The notes under the pieces are model-generated. The model did no database searches and was not told the origin of the DNA. It saw only the letters and a program-made list of their open reading frames with translations. Below, one piece after another: positions 1-7,100 of a DNA stretch of 14,540 nucleotides. Both the position numbers and the translations under genes were made by a program. Within the stretch, counting starts at the first letter, position 1; each line of letters opens with the position of its first letter. The stretch is from NCBI GenBank assembly GCA_900547015.1, contig URFD01000033.1, positions 1-14,540 on the forward strand, in the 5' to 3' direction. Source of the stretch: an uncultured Oscillospiraceae bacterium. Its GTDB lineage: Bacteria; Bacillota; Clostridia; Oscillospirales; Ruminococcaceae.

Positions 1-11
1 CAAACCGACAA

Positions 12-37
12 GAAGGAGGGGCTGTTTTTGTTTATTT
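12..37 (+). terminator. Right half of a probable intrinsic terminator cut by the window edge
   Basis: GAAGGAGGGGCTG (12-24) is followed at once by a T-rich tract (25-37). This is the usual look of the descending arm and U-tract of a rho-independent terminator. The matching ascending arm would lie before base 1, so the pairing cannot be confirmed. It would end a plus-strand gene upstream of the window. The GGAGGGG could also be read as a ribosome binding site, but the in-frame TTG at 28 opens only about eight codons. Confidence 0.35.
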
Positions 38-59
38 CCCCAAAACGCGACTGAAATCG

Positions 60-88
60 TTTTCGTACTCCCCAAGGTATGCTATAAT
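60..88 (+). promoter_or_regulatory. Extended -10 promoter of the sigma-54-like gene
   Basis: A perfect TATAAT lies at 83-88 and is preceded by TGC (80-82), giving an extended -10 element. The -35 position (60-65, TTTTCG, spacer 17) is poor, which extended -10 promoters tolerate. Transcription should start near base 95, leaving a leader of about 78 nt before the ATG at 173. This is a SigA-type promoter; no -24/-12 sigma-54 element is seen here. Confidence 0.7.
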
Positions 89-172
89 ATTGATAATAAA
101 TTCTGAAGCAAGGGAGCTACCCCCTGCCGCCATTGTATAAAACAACCAAAATTCCACAAGAGGTGAAGATAT

Positions 173-1684
173 ATGGACACACAAAAAGCTGCTGTCAGCC
201 CAAGGCAACTGAAAATCCTGAAGATGGACACCCTGCGTCTGAATCAATATCTCAACGATATGATAATGGAAAATCCTGTCATCGAAATCGAGGAAAATCT
301 GACCGGATATACCGATGAAGATATGCGCGCACGCAAAGCGGAATGGCTGGAGTCCAACGACTTTGAGGAGGGACTGGGATACTTTGACAAGGATGCCCAG
401 CTGCCACAGGACGAGGACACCGACTACGCCATGCTCAATGTCGGAGAAGAGGAAACTCTGGAGCAGCACCTGCTGACACAGCTGGCAGTTCAGCAGCTTC
501 CGGAGCGCATCCGCAGCGCCGCCGAATATCTGGTCGGCTGTCTGGATGAAAACGGCTACCTGCTGGCACAGGCAGAGGACCTGATTGCACAGGGCTACTG
601 CGAATCGGAATACGACGAAGCTCTTGCCGTCATCCGCAATCTGGAGCCTTTGGGAGTCGGCGCTTCCAGCCTGCGGGAATGTCTGTATCTACAGCTGGAT
701 GAGGACGATGAGATTGCCCGCCGCCTGCTCGAGGAAATCGACTTGACCGGCAGTGCGGATGTCCAGCAGATGAGCGAACAGTTTGGCTATCAGCCCGAGC
801 AGATTGAACAGGCGATGAACCGCATTCGGATGCTCAACCCGAAGCCGGGCTCCCAGTACACCAGCCACGACCGCTCACCCTATATCCTGCCGGATGTTGT
901 GATGATTAAATTTGCAGATGAATTCTATGTCGCACTCAGCGACTTCTCCTTCCCGCAAATCAAAATCAACGAGGACTACGAAAACCTGCTGCGCCGCTCT
1001 CAGGGGCCGGAACAGCAGGAGGCGCGGGAATATCTGACCGAAAAGATTGCGGATGCCCATGCTCTGCAGGAGGAGGTTGCCTTCCGCGGACGCACTCTGG
1101 TGGAGGTCACCAAGGCTCTGATTAAATTGCAGGAGGCCTTCTTCTGCTATGGACCGCGCTACATGAAGCTGCTCCCCGTTCAGGAGCTGGCGGATGCGCT
1201 GGGAATGGAGCCGGAGCTGGTTTCTGCTACCTTAAAGCACAAATATCTGCAATCCCCGTTTGGCGTATATCCCATGAAGTTCTTCTTGGCTCGCGAGCAT
1301 CACCCAAATCAGTCCGGCATGGAGGCAATTCGGGCGCAGCTGTCCTCGATTATCCGCAGCGAAAATCCGGACACCCCATACAGCGACGAGCAGCTTGCCC
1401 AGCTGATGGCACACGACGGAGTCTTTATGACCGATGAGCTGGTGGAGCGTCTGCGTGAGGAGCTGCACATTCCGGACAGCGACCACCGCATCTTCTACGA
1501 CCCGCAGCAGGACTGCGAGGACGAGGACGAATCGGATTGCTGCGAGGAACATTCGTGTTCCTGCGGTCATGAACACCACGACGGTTGCTGTGGTCACGAG
1601 CATCACGACGGTTGCTGTGGTCACGAGCATCACGACGGTTGCTGTGGTCACGAGTATCACGACGGCTGCTGCAAGAAATCCTAA
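173..1684 (+). CDS. rpoN: Sigma-54 (RpoN)-like factor with degenerate DNA-recognition motifs and a Cys/His repeat tail
   Basis: 503 residues. The sigma-54 plan is recognisable. Region I is at about 9-41 (SPRQLKILKMDTLRLNQYL, then ENPVIEIEE). An acidic region II covers about 45-95. The core-binding domain covers about 95-290. The HTH domain covers about 325-372 (YMKLLPVQELADALGM to KYLQSPFGVYPMKFF). The terminal domain covers about 384-440. Known RpoN proteins carry ARRTVAKYRE as the RpoN box; the aligned stretch here (420-429) reads TDELVERLRE, so the Arg-Arg pair is Asp-Glu. In the HTH the usual STxSR is ELVSA and SPRG is SPFG. The start is firm: RBS AGGTGA at 161-166, and an in-frame TGA at 164-166 rules out an upstream extension, so the first part of region I is missing. 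Residues 446-503 are an added Cys/His/Asp-rich tail. Normal promoter recognition and response to AAA+ activators are therefore doubtful. The gene stands alone between two terminators. Family assignment is sure; activity is not. Confidence 0.88.
   Translation: MDTQKAAVSPRQLKILKMDTLRLNQYLNDMIMENPVIEIEENLTGYTDEDMRARKAEWLESNDFEEGLGYFDKDAQLPQDEDTDYAMLNVGEEETLEQHLLTQLAVQQLPERIRSAAEYLVGCLDENGYLLAQAEDLIAQGYCESEYDEALAVIRNLEPLGVGASSLRECLYLQLDEDDEIARRLLEEIDLTGSADVQQMSEQFGYQPEQIEQAMNRIRMLNPKPGSQYTSHDRSPYILPDVVMIKFADEFYVALSDFSFPQIKINEDYENLLRRSQGPEQQEAREYLTEKIADAHALQEEVAFRGRTLVEVTKALIKLQEAFFCYGPRYMKLLPVQELADALGMEPELVSATLKHKYLQSPFGVYPMKFFLAREHHPNQSGMEAIRAQLSSIIRSENPDTPYSDEQLAQLMAHDGVFMTDELVERLREELHIPDSDHRIFYDPQQDCEDEDESDCCEEHSCSCGHEHHDGCCGHEHHDGCCGHEHHDGCCGHEYHDGCCKKS
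1565..1672 (+). repeat. Four 27-bp in-frame tandem repeats encoding a GHEHHDGCC metal-binding-type tail
   Basis: Four head-to-tail 27-bp units (1565-1591, 1592-1618, 1619-1645, 1646-1672) encode residues 465-500. Units 2 and 3 are identical in DNA. Unit 1 differs at silent positions, and unit 4 has His to Tyr plus silent changes. Together they hold 11 His and 8 Cys, with further Cys and His just upstream (DCC, HSCSC). The composition resembles the metal-storage or metal-sensing tails of nickel and zinc handling proteins. The choice of metal is an inference. The unit length is a multiple of three, so repeat gain or loss would change tail length without a frameshift. Confidence 0.95.
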
Positions 1685-1694
1685 CCTAGATACG

Positions 1695-1733
1695 AAAAAA
1701 CCTGAGAACAGAATTCTGTTCTCAGGTTTTTTT
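1695..1733. terminator. Perfect-palindrome bidirectional terminator between convergent genes
   Basis: A 38-bp perfect palindrome (1695-1732) has a core CCTGAGAACAGAA (1701-1713) followed directly by its exact reverse complement. The core is flanked by A6 on the left and T7 on the right, so each strand yields a GC-containing hairpin followed by a U-tract. It lies 10 bases after the sigma-54-like stop (1684) and 27 bases past the stop of the minus-strand flavoprotein gene (1760). It is well placed to stop transcription from both sides. Confidence 0.93.
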
Positions 1734-1759
1734 ATGTTCATCGCAATCGCACCGACGGC

Positions 1760-3424
1760 TTACTCTCTTACCGAATCGAGCGGCTGATACCGCTCCATGA
1801 TTTGCTGGGCCACCCGAATCCCGTCCACCGCCGCGCTGACGATGCCTCCGGCATAGCCGGCACCCTCTCCGCAGGGATACAGCCCGTCCACTCCCAGCGC
1901 CTGAAGGCTGTCCGGATTGCGGGTCATCCGCACCGGCGAGGAGGTTCTGGTTTCGATGCCTGTGATGATGGCATCGGCATCGGCAAAGCCCGGCAGCTTG
2001 CACTCAAAGCGGCGCATCCCCTGCTCGAGCATCCGATTCACCTGCTCCGGGAACGCGCTGTGCAAATCGGCCTCCCGAACTCCGCAGGAGAAGGTCGGCT
2101 GGGTTTTGGGGCGGGACAGGTCCGGACTGCTGCCGTCCAAAAAGCTGCTGACCGATTGGGCAGGTGCACGATAATCGCTGCCGCCCAGCCGGAAGGCGGT
2201 GCGCTCCAGCTGGCGCTGGAAGGCAATTCCATCCAGAACACCGCTGCCGAAATCCGCTGCATCGACCGAAACGACCAGCGCAGAATTGGCATTTTCGCCG
2301 TCACGGGCGTGCTCGCTCATTCCGTTGGTGACCACCGTATCCTCCTCGGAGGAGGAAGCCACCACAAAACCGCCCGGACACATACAGAAGGTGTAGACTC
2401 CGCGCTGCTGTTCGTCCCTCCACGAGAGCTGGTACTCCCCCTTCGGCAGTGCCGGATGACCCGCCCAGCGTCCATACAGGCCGCGGTCAATCACCTGCTG
2501 TCTCTGCTCGATTCTGACACCGACCGAAAACGGCTTTGGCTCCAGAAAAATCTGCTTGCCTGCCAGCATTTCAAAGGTGTCTCGCGCGCTGTGGCCGATT
2601 GCCAGAATCAGCGCCTGCACCGGAATCTCCCCTTCGGTCGTGCGAATCGAGGAAACCCGTCCCTGTGAGAGGACCACATCCTCCAATCTGGTGAGGAAGT
2701 GCACCTGACCGCCCAGCCGAATGATTTCGTTGCGGATATTTTTGACCACATCCCGCAGCAGGTCGGTGCCCACATGAGGCTTTTGCTGATAGCGAATCTC
2801 CTGCGGAGCGCCGTGCCGAATCATCTCCTCCAGAACAAAGCTACATCTGGGGTCATTGATTCGGGTGGTCAGCTTGCCGTCCGAAAAGGTTCCGGCTCCG
2901 CCCTCTCCAAACTGGACATTGGTCTGTGGGTCCAGCTGCCGTCCGTCCCAGAAGCCACGAACCGCTTGCACCCGGCGGTCCACATCGGCTCCCCGCTCGA
3001 GGATGATGGGACGATAGCCCATCCGCGCGAGGGCAAGTCCCGCAAACATACCGGCCGGGCCAAAGCCGACAATCACCGGCGGATGCTCGAGCCTGTCACT
3101 GCCTGTCTGGAAGGTGGTGGGAAGATTGTGCTGAATCTTGACCTGCTCCCCTGCACGGCTGTTTCGGGTGCGGCGCACAACCTCCTCCTCCCGGGCAGTC
3201 AGCTGCTCCGGAGACAGGGAGTGGGTGCCTTTCAGCTCAAAGCCCACCGAGCTGACCAGATAAATCTGCTCCTGCCGACGGGCATCGATGCTGCTTTTCA
3301 CCAGATAGGTCTGCTCGACCTCGTCCCGATGCAGACGGGCTGTTTTCAGTGCCGCCGCAAAAATCCGATTTTGGTCAGGGCCCGACTCCAGCGGTGTTTT
3401 GATCTGGGAAACGATAATTGCCAT
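1760..3424 (-). CDS. COG2509-type FAD-dependent dehydrogenase
   Basis: 554 residues. Residues 1-110 form the N-terminal domain typical of these proteins. A Rossmann FAD-binding motif follows (VIVGFGPAGMFAGLALARMG, 117-136) with the ribose-binding Glu in ILERG. Next comes NVQFGEGGAGTFSDGKL, and near the C-terminus GLYPCGEGAGYAGGIVSAAV, which closes the FAD site. This matches the uncharacterised flavoproteins of COG2509, common in Firmicutes, whose substrate is not established. The protein appears cytosolic, with no signal peptide or membrane segment. The ATG at 3422-3424 has RBS AAGGTGG 6 nt upstream. It is the last gene of the minus-strand cdaA-cdaR run, 79 bp after cdaR. In many Firmicutes glmM follows cdaR; here this flavoprotein occupies that place. 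Family confidence is high, function unknown. Confidence 0.88.
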   Translation of the reverse strand: MAIIVSQIKTPLESGPDQNRIFAAALKTARLHRDEVEQTYLVKSSIDARRQEQIYLVSSVGFELKGTHSLSPEQLTAREEEVVRRTRNSRAGEQVKIQHNLPTTFQTGSDRLEHPPVIVGFGPAGMFAGLALARMGYRPIILERGADVDRRVQAVRGFWDGRQLDPQTNVQFGEGGAGTFSDGKLTTRINDPRCSFVLEEMIRHGAPQEIRYQQKPHVGTDLLRDVVKNIRNEIIRLGGQVHFLTRLEDVVLSQGRVSSIRTTEGEIPVQALILAIGHSARDTFEMLAGKQIFLEPKPFSVGVRIEQRQQVIDRGLYGRWAGHPALPKGEYQLSWRDEQQRGVYTFCMCPGGFVVASSSEEDTVVTNGMSEHARDGENANSALVVSVDAADFGSGVLDGIAFQRQLERTAFRLGGSDYRAPAQSVSSFLDGSSPDLSRPKTQPTFSCGVREADLHSAFPEQVNRMLEQGMRRFECKLPGFADADAIITGIETRTSSPVRMTRNPDSLQALGVDGLYPCGEGAGYAGGIVSAAVDGIRVAQQIMERYQPLDSVRE

Positions 3425-3461
3425 AGGGGACCACCTTTCTGTATTTCATGGGAGGACAGGA

Positions 3462-3496
3462 ACAGGAGACCCCAGCCCTCTGCCGTGGTCTCCTGT
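3462..3496 (-). other. Stem-loop just after cdaR
   Basis: ACAGGAGACC (3462-3471) and GGTCTCCTGT (3487-3496) form a perfect 10-bp stem with a 15-nt loop. It starts 7 nt past the cdaR stop on the minus strand. No U-tract follows, so it is not a standard intrinsic terminator. It could stabilise the 3' end of a processed cdaA-cdaR mRNA or lower expression of the flavoprotein gene behind it. Confidence 0.55.
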
Positions 3497-3503
3497 CTGT
3501 CGG

Positions 3504-4871
3504 TTATGATTCTTTCTGTTCTGTTGCATCCGTTGGGGTTTCGGTTGCGCCTTCCCCGGTCTGTGCATCGGTCGATTCTTCGGTTTGGGTTTCCTCCGAC
3601 TGTGTCGGTGCGCCGACCGTAATTTCCTGAATCAGGACAATCGCCTTATAGTCTCCGACTGCCCAGACCAGACCCTTCTTCGGAATCGAAATCTTGACCG
3701 GAAGCTCTACCTGACCCGAATCGATGCTCGAGCTTTCCTTGAGGTCGATGGTCGCCACAATGTCTCCTGCCAGCAGGCTCTCCACGATTGTCTGCGGGCC
3801 AATCACCTGCACATTGGTAATCTGCGGTGTGGTTGCCTTTGCCTCATATCCCAGCGGAGCATTTTCCACCACGATATTCTCGACATTAAATCCCTTCTTG
3901 ACCATTCCCCCAGAGTTAAACTGAACCAGAATATTCTGGATGTTGTTGGTATTGACAAAGCCGGTCGGGAGCTTGACCTCGAATGACTCGGTGTCTCCGA
4001 TGTCCAGCGACTTAATATCGATCTGGCCCAGCGGAACCTCCTTGTATTTGTCGATTGCCTCTGCCGGTCCGGCAACCTCGATTTCATCGTTGGACAGCTG
4101 GAAGTCCAGTCGATCTACCGGGAAGCCATCCGGAACATTGAGGAAGCCCAGCGTAACCGGCACTACCTTCTTCTTCAAAATCGGGATTGTGACCCTTGCC
4201 TCGGTCACGCTGCTGGTCACATATTTTAAATCCAGCTCGTTGCCGTCCACATCCAAGAACTTCAGCGGCAGGGTTTCGTTGTAGCTGCTGGTCAGCTCCT
4301 GATTGATTTCCTTTTCCACCACGCACTGGCTGATGCGGGAGATATCCTCCGCAGGGCCGGTCAGCTCGACATTGATTGGGCTGACGCTGACAGCACGAAT
4401 CAGATAGCTGTCCGCCGGTGCGCTGTATCCGGAAAGCTTCGCCCGGATATCCAGCGTCTTGGTCTGGAGGCTGTCAAACTTCAGCTGGATGCTTGCCGGG
4501 GAGATTTCCTTCACCGTCACCTGTTTGGTGCCGTCCCGAATCTCGCCCTTGAGCGACACGGTATGAACGCCCGCCGTCGTAACCCGAGAGATATCCGGGT
4601 AGACCCTCAGGTCCGCCGCCTCCAGGTTGCCGATGTCGTAAACTCGACCCTCCACCCGCACCGAAACCTTTGGCTGTTCGGTGGAAATGGTGCTGAGTCC
4701 CAACTTGCCAATTGATTCGTCTACATCCTGCATATCGATGGCAACGCCTGTTATGGTTTTGCCCTTGGTGTCGTTGCTGTCAAGCGATACTGCCAGCCAC
4801 GCGATAAAAGCCACCACAATGGAGAGAACCACCAGAAAGGTGCGGTTATCAAAAATAGACTGTTTTTTCAT
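3504..4871 (-). CDS. cdaR: CdaR, YbbR-domain regulator of c-di-AMP synthase
   Basis: 455 residues. A short basic N-terminus (MKKQSIFDNR) precedes one membrane anchor (about 11-30). A long extracytoplasmic part follows, built of successive beta-rich YbbR repeats to about residue 410. The C-terminus (about 413-455) is an unstructured-looking tail rich in Thr, Glu and Gln. CdaR proteins bind CdaA at the membrane and change its c-di-AMP output; this role comes from family knowledge and from the cdaA gene 45 bp upstream in the same direction. The ATG at 4869-4871 has ACAAGG directly before it and AAGGA 12 nt before it, a loosely spaced RBS. The acidic tail is longer than in typical family members, which usually stop soon after the last repeat (from memory). 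Confidence 0.9.
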   Translation of the reverse strand: MKKQSIFDNRTFLVVLSIVVAFIAWLAVSLDSNDTKGKTITGVAIDMQDVDESIGKLGLSTISTEQPKVSVRVEGRVYDIGNLEAADLRVYPDISRVTTAGVHTVSLKGEIRDGTKQVTVKEISPASIQLKFDSLQTKTLDIRAKLSGYSAPADSYLIRAVSVSPINVELTGPAEDISRISQCVVEKEINQELTSSYNETLPLKFLDVDGNELDLKYVTSSVTEARVTIPILKKKVVPVTLGFLNVPDGFPVDRLDFQLSNDEIEVAGPAEAIDKYKEVPLGQIDIKSLDIGDTESFEVKLPTGFVNTNNIQNILVQFNSGGMVKKGFNVENIVVENAPLGYEAKATTPQITNVQVIGPQTIVESLLAGDIVATIDLKESSSIDSGQVELPVKISIPKKGLVWAVGDYKAIVLIQEITVGAPTQSEETQTEESTDAQTGEGATETPTDATEQKES

Positions 4872-4916
4872 CCTTGTTCATCATCCTTTCCACAGCCGGC
4901 AAAATCCTGCCACAGA

Positions 4917-5786
4917 TCAGCGCTTGACGCGGCGCAGCAGCGCCTTAACCGTTCCCTCGCGCGATTTTTCTCCTTCGGACTTGTGCAGAATTTCATGCCG
5001 CAGGCGATTCTCCAGCTGTGGGATCGTGAAGTTTCGCTCGATGACTCCGGCCTGTGCCACCGAGATGGTTCCTGTCTCCTCCGAGACCACCACGATGACC
5101 GCATCGGAGTTTTCGCTCATACCCAAGGCCGCACGATGACGGGTGCCCATCTCCTTGCTGATGGTGTAGTTCTGGCTCAGGGGCAAAAAGCAACCCGAGG
5201 CAAAAATCCTGCCATCGCGGATAATCATAGCGCCGTCATGCAGCGGAGTATTGACAAAGAACAGGTTTCCAATCAGCTCATCGGACGGGGTGGCATCGAC
5301 GATGGTTCCCGTCTTGATGATCTCGCCCAGCTTTGTCTCCCGTTCAAAGACAATCAGCGCGCCTGTCTTGGTCTTGGAAAGATGCTCGCAGGCATGGGCA
5401 ATCACCGAAATCGATTCACTCCAAACACCGGCAAGCTCGCTGTCCTTCTCCTGCGAGGATTGGAAGATGTTGAGCTTGCCCAGCTTGGTCTGCGCCACGT
5501 GCTCCAGCATCCGGCGCAGCTCCGGCTGAAAGATGATGACCAGGGTCAGGACACCGGTGGCCACCACATTCTGCATGATGAACTTGATTGTTTTCATGTT
5601 CAGATTGTAGGCTATAAGATACAACAGAGACAATGCGACCAAGCCTTTGGTCAACTGCATCGCTCTGGTTTCGCGGATGAGCTTGATCACCTGATAGATC
5701 AGCACCGCAACGATCGCAATATCCAGGATATCCCAGATTCCGATAGCACGAATCGTACCAACGATTTGGTTCCACTCACTTACCAT
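4917..5786 (-). CDS. cdaA: Diadenylate cyclase CdaA (c-di-AMP synthase)
   Basis: 289 residues from the chosen ATG. It makes c-di-AMP from two ATP at the membrane. Three hydrophobic segments occupy about residues 17-35, 45-63 and 73-87. The DAC domain follows with both signature motifs: DGA (184-186, in NTPLHDGAMII) and RHR (216-218, in GTRHRAALG). RETRA and NIFQSSQEKDSELAG fit the CdaA/YbbP family. The reading frame is open to 5837, but the ATG at 5784-5786 has AAGGA 8 nt upstream and gives the normal family N-terminus. The ATGs at 5792 and 5795 sit too close to that RBS. It leads the cdaA-cdaR-flavoprotein run, from its own promoter (5903-5931) through a structured leader. All catalytic residues are present. 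Confidence 0.95.
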   Translation of the reverse strand: MVSEWNQIVGTIRAIGIWDILDIAIVAVLIYQVIKLIRETRAMQLTKGLVALSLLYLIAYNLNMKTIKFIMQNVVATGVLTLVIIFQPELRRMLEHVAQTKLGKLNIFQSSQEKDSELAGVWSESISVIAHACEHLSKTKTGALIVFERETKLGEIIKTGTIVDATPSDELIGNLFFVNTPLHDGAMIIRDGRIFASGCFLPLSQNYTISKEMGTRHRAALGMSENSDAVIVVVSEETGTISVAQAGVIERNFTIPQLENRLRHEILHKSEGEKSREGTVKALLRRVKR

Positions 5787-5819
5787 TCTCATCATCCTTT
5801 TTGCTTGGCATAGTCGTTC

Positions 5820-5887
5820 CGGACTGCCTGTCCGCATCCCTGCCGCAGCGACCGGTTCAACAGCTGTTTAAGCTGTTTTGTCGCTGC
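5820..5887 (-). promoter_or_regulatory. Structured 5' leader of cdaA
   Basis: Within the leader of about 110 nt, an outer 8-bp perfect stem (GCAGCGAC 5845-5852 with GTCGCTGC 5880-5887) encloses an inner 6-bp stem (AACAGC 5859-5864 with GCTGTT 5872-5877, 7-nt loop). A third stem nearer the gene (CGGAC 5820-5824 with GTCCG 5830-5834) has a 5-nt loop. I recognise no known riboswitch here, including the ydaO c-di-AMP class. Function is unknown; the nested pairing is directly visible. Confidence 0.5.
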
Positions 5888-5902
5888 ACGACCGTTTCCT
5901 TT

Positions 5903-5931
5903 ATTTTAGCATATTCGCAGGAACAATCCAA
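5903..5931 (-). promoter_or_regulatory. Extended -10 promoter of cdaA
   Basis: On the minus strand TTGGAT (5931-5926), a 17-nt spacer and TAAAAT (5908-5903) are present, with TGC directly before the -10. Transcription should start near 5897. The element lies just downstream of the cysteine desulfurase stop (5940), so cdaA can be expressed apart from the genes before it. Confidence 0.65.
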
Positions 5932-5939
5932 CCGCTCCT

Positions 5940-7100
5940 TCAAATTTTTTTCCCGTTTCTTTGCCGCCGCAGAATATCCGCAACAGCCCTGCAAAAGGCA
6001 TCCGCCTCCTGCTGTGTATTAAAGGCACCCAGACTGACCCGAACCGTCCCGTCGCGGTAGGTTCCCATCTTGCGGTGTGCCAGCGCCGCACAGTGAAAGC
6101 CTGCTCTCACTGCAATTCCATAGTCATTGAGCAGAGCGGCGGTCTGCTCGCTGCCAAGGCCCTGTAGCTGAAAGGCAATCAGCGGCAAATTTTTTCCGAT
6201 TTGCGGTTCATCGGAATACAGCTGCACTCCGGGGATGGCGCTCAGATTGCGGTACAATCTGCGGCACAGCTGCATCTCCGCCTGATAAAGCCGCTGCGGT
6301 GTCTTTGTGCGGACAAAGTCGATTCCCTTGCCCAACCCGATGATTCCCGAGGTATTCACCGTTCCGCTTTCCAAACGGTCCGGCAGGAAGTCCGGCATCT
6401 CCGCCTCCATCGAAAAGCTGCCGGTTCCTCCCTCGCAGAGCGGGTCGGGAATCGGCTTGCCGTTGACAATCAGAATCCCCGTTCCGGCAGGGCCGTACAG
6501 CCCTTTGTGACCGGGCAGACACAGGTAGTCGATGGGCAGATGCCGCAGGTCGATGTCCAGCAGTCCTGCGGTCTGCGCCGCATCCACCAGCATCAAAACG
6601 CCGCGGCGGTGTGCCATCACGCCGATTTTCCCGACCGGCACACAGTACCCAAAAACATTAGAGCCCTGCGTGCAGGCAATCAGCCGGGTATTGTGCCGAA
6701 TCAAATGCTCGAAATTCCAGACCGTCTGCTCGTCGCAGTCCACCACCTGTGCAATATCATAATCAATAACACCCTGACGGCACAGCGCATCCACCACCCG
6801 ATAGACCGCATTGTGCTCCAAGTCGGAGATGATGACATGGTCGCCCGGACGAACCAAGCCCTTGATTGCCGTGTTGATGGACTCGGTGCAGTTTTTGGTA
6901 AAGACCACCTGCTCGGGCTGACACCCAAACAGGGACGCGGCGCTCTCCCGGCATCGGTAGATTTTGCGCGCAGTCTGAATCGACAGGTCGTGTCCGCTGC
7001 GTCCGGGATTCGCCCCGTCATAGAGCAAGGCCCTCTGCACCCCCTGCACCACGCAGGCAGGCTTTGGAAAGGTTGTGGCGGCATTGTCAAAATAAATCAC
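5940..7100 (-). CDS. EGGTG-type cysteine desulfurase family protein (class V aminotransferase fold)
   Basis: 386 residues from a GTG start. It is a PLP enzyme of the NifS/SufS fold. It starts with IYFDNAATTFPKP and carries the PLP-Lys in LPGHKGLYGPAGTG (K199), Asp173 in VDAAQTAG, and the family signature EGGTG (223-227). The likely catalytic Cys337 is in RAGFHCAALAH. It probably frees sulfur (or selenium) from cysteine (or selenocysteine) for a carrier. The EGGTG subfamily, listed as TIGR01977, often sits next to DUF3343, as here. The GTG at 7098-7100 shares a GTGA with the stop of the upstream DUF3343 gene and has AAGGGGG 9 nt before it, implying translational coupling. An open frame runs further upstream to 7247, but it overlaps DUF3343 and shows no family homology. 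Substrate (Cys or Sec) cannot be decided from sequence. Confidence 0.9.
   Translation of the reverse strand: MIYFDNAATTFPKPACVVQGVQRALLYDGANPGRSGHDLSIQTARKIYRCRESAASLFGCQPEQVVFTKNCTESINTAIKGLVRPGDHVIISDLEHNAVYRVVDALCRQGVIDYDIAQVVDCDEQTVWNFEHLIRHNTRLIACTQGSNVFGYCVPVGKIGVMAHRRGVLMLVDAAQTAGLLDIDLRHLPIDYLCLPGHKGLYGPAGTGILIVNGKPIPDPLCEGGTGSFSMEAEMPDFLPDRLESGTVNTSGIIGLGKGIDFVRTKTPQRLYQAEMQLCRRLYRNLSAIPGVQLYSDEPQIGKNLPLIAFQLQGLGSEQTAALLNDYGIAVRAGFHCAALAHRKMGTYRDGTVRVSLGAFNTQQEADAFCRAVADILRRQRNGKKI

Noticed and set aside
31..41. Shared TTATTTCCCC upstream of both rpoN (31-41) and upp (13759-13768) as a common operator
   Set aside because: Distance to the two -10 elements differs, and the match is short and AT-rich, so chance is the better reading.
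32..469. Minus-strand open frame of 145 codons over the rpoN start
   Set aside because: It is antisense to a clear sigma-54 frame with promoter and RBS, and shows no family resemblance.
1232..1741. Minus-strand open frame across the 27-bp repeats
   Set aside because: Its repeated hydrophobic peptide is only the antisense reading of the Cys/His repeats; it also crosses the bidirectional terminator.
1802..3622. Two long plus-strand open frames opposite the flavoprotein gene
   Set aside because: They are shadows of a GC-rich coding region; the minus-strand frame carries the FAD motifs.
5787..5837. Upstream extension of CdaA by 17 codons
   Set aside because: The ATG at 5786 has the well-spaced AAGGA and the family N-terminus; the extension lies within the leader and its hairpin.
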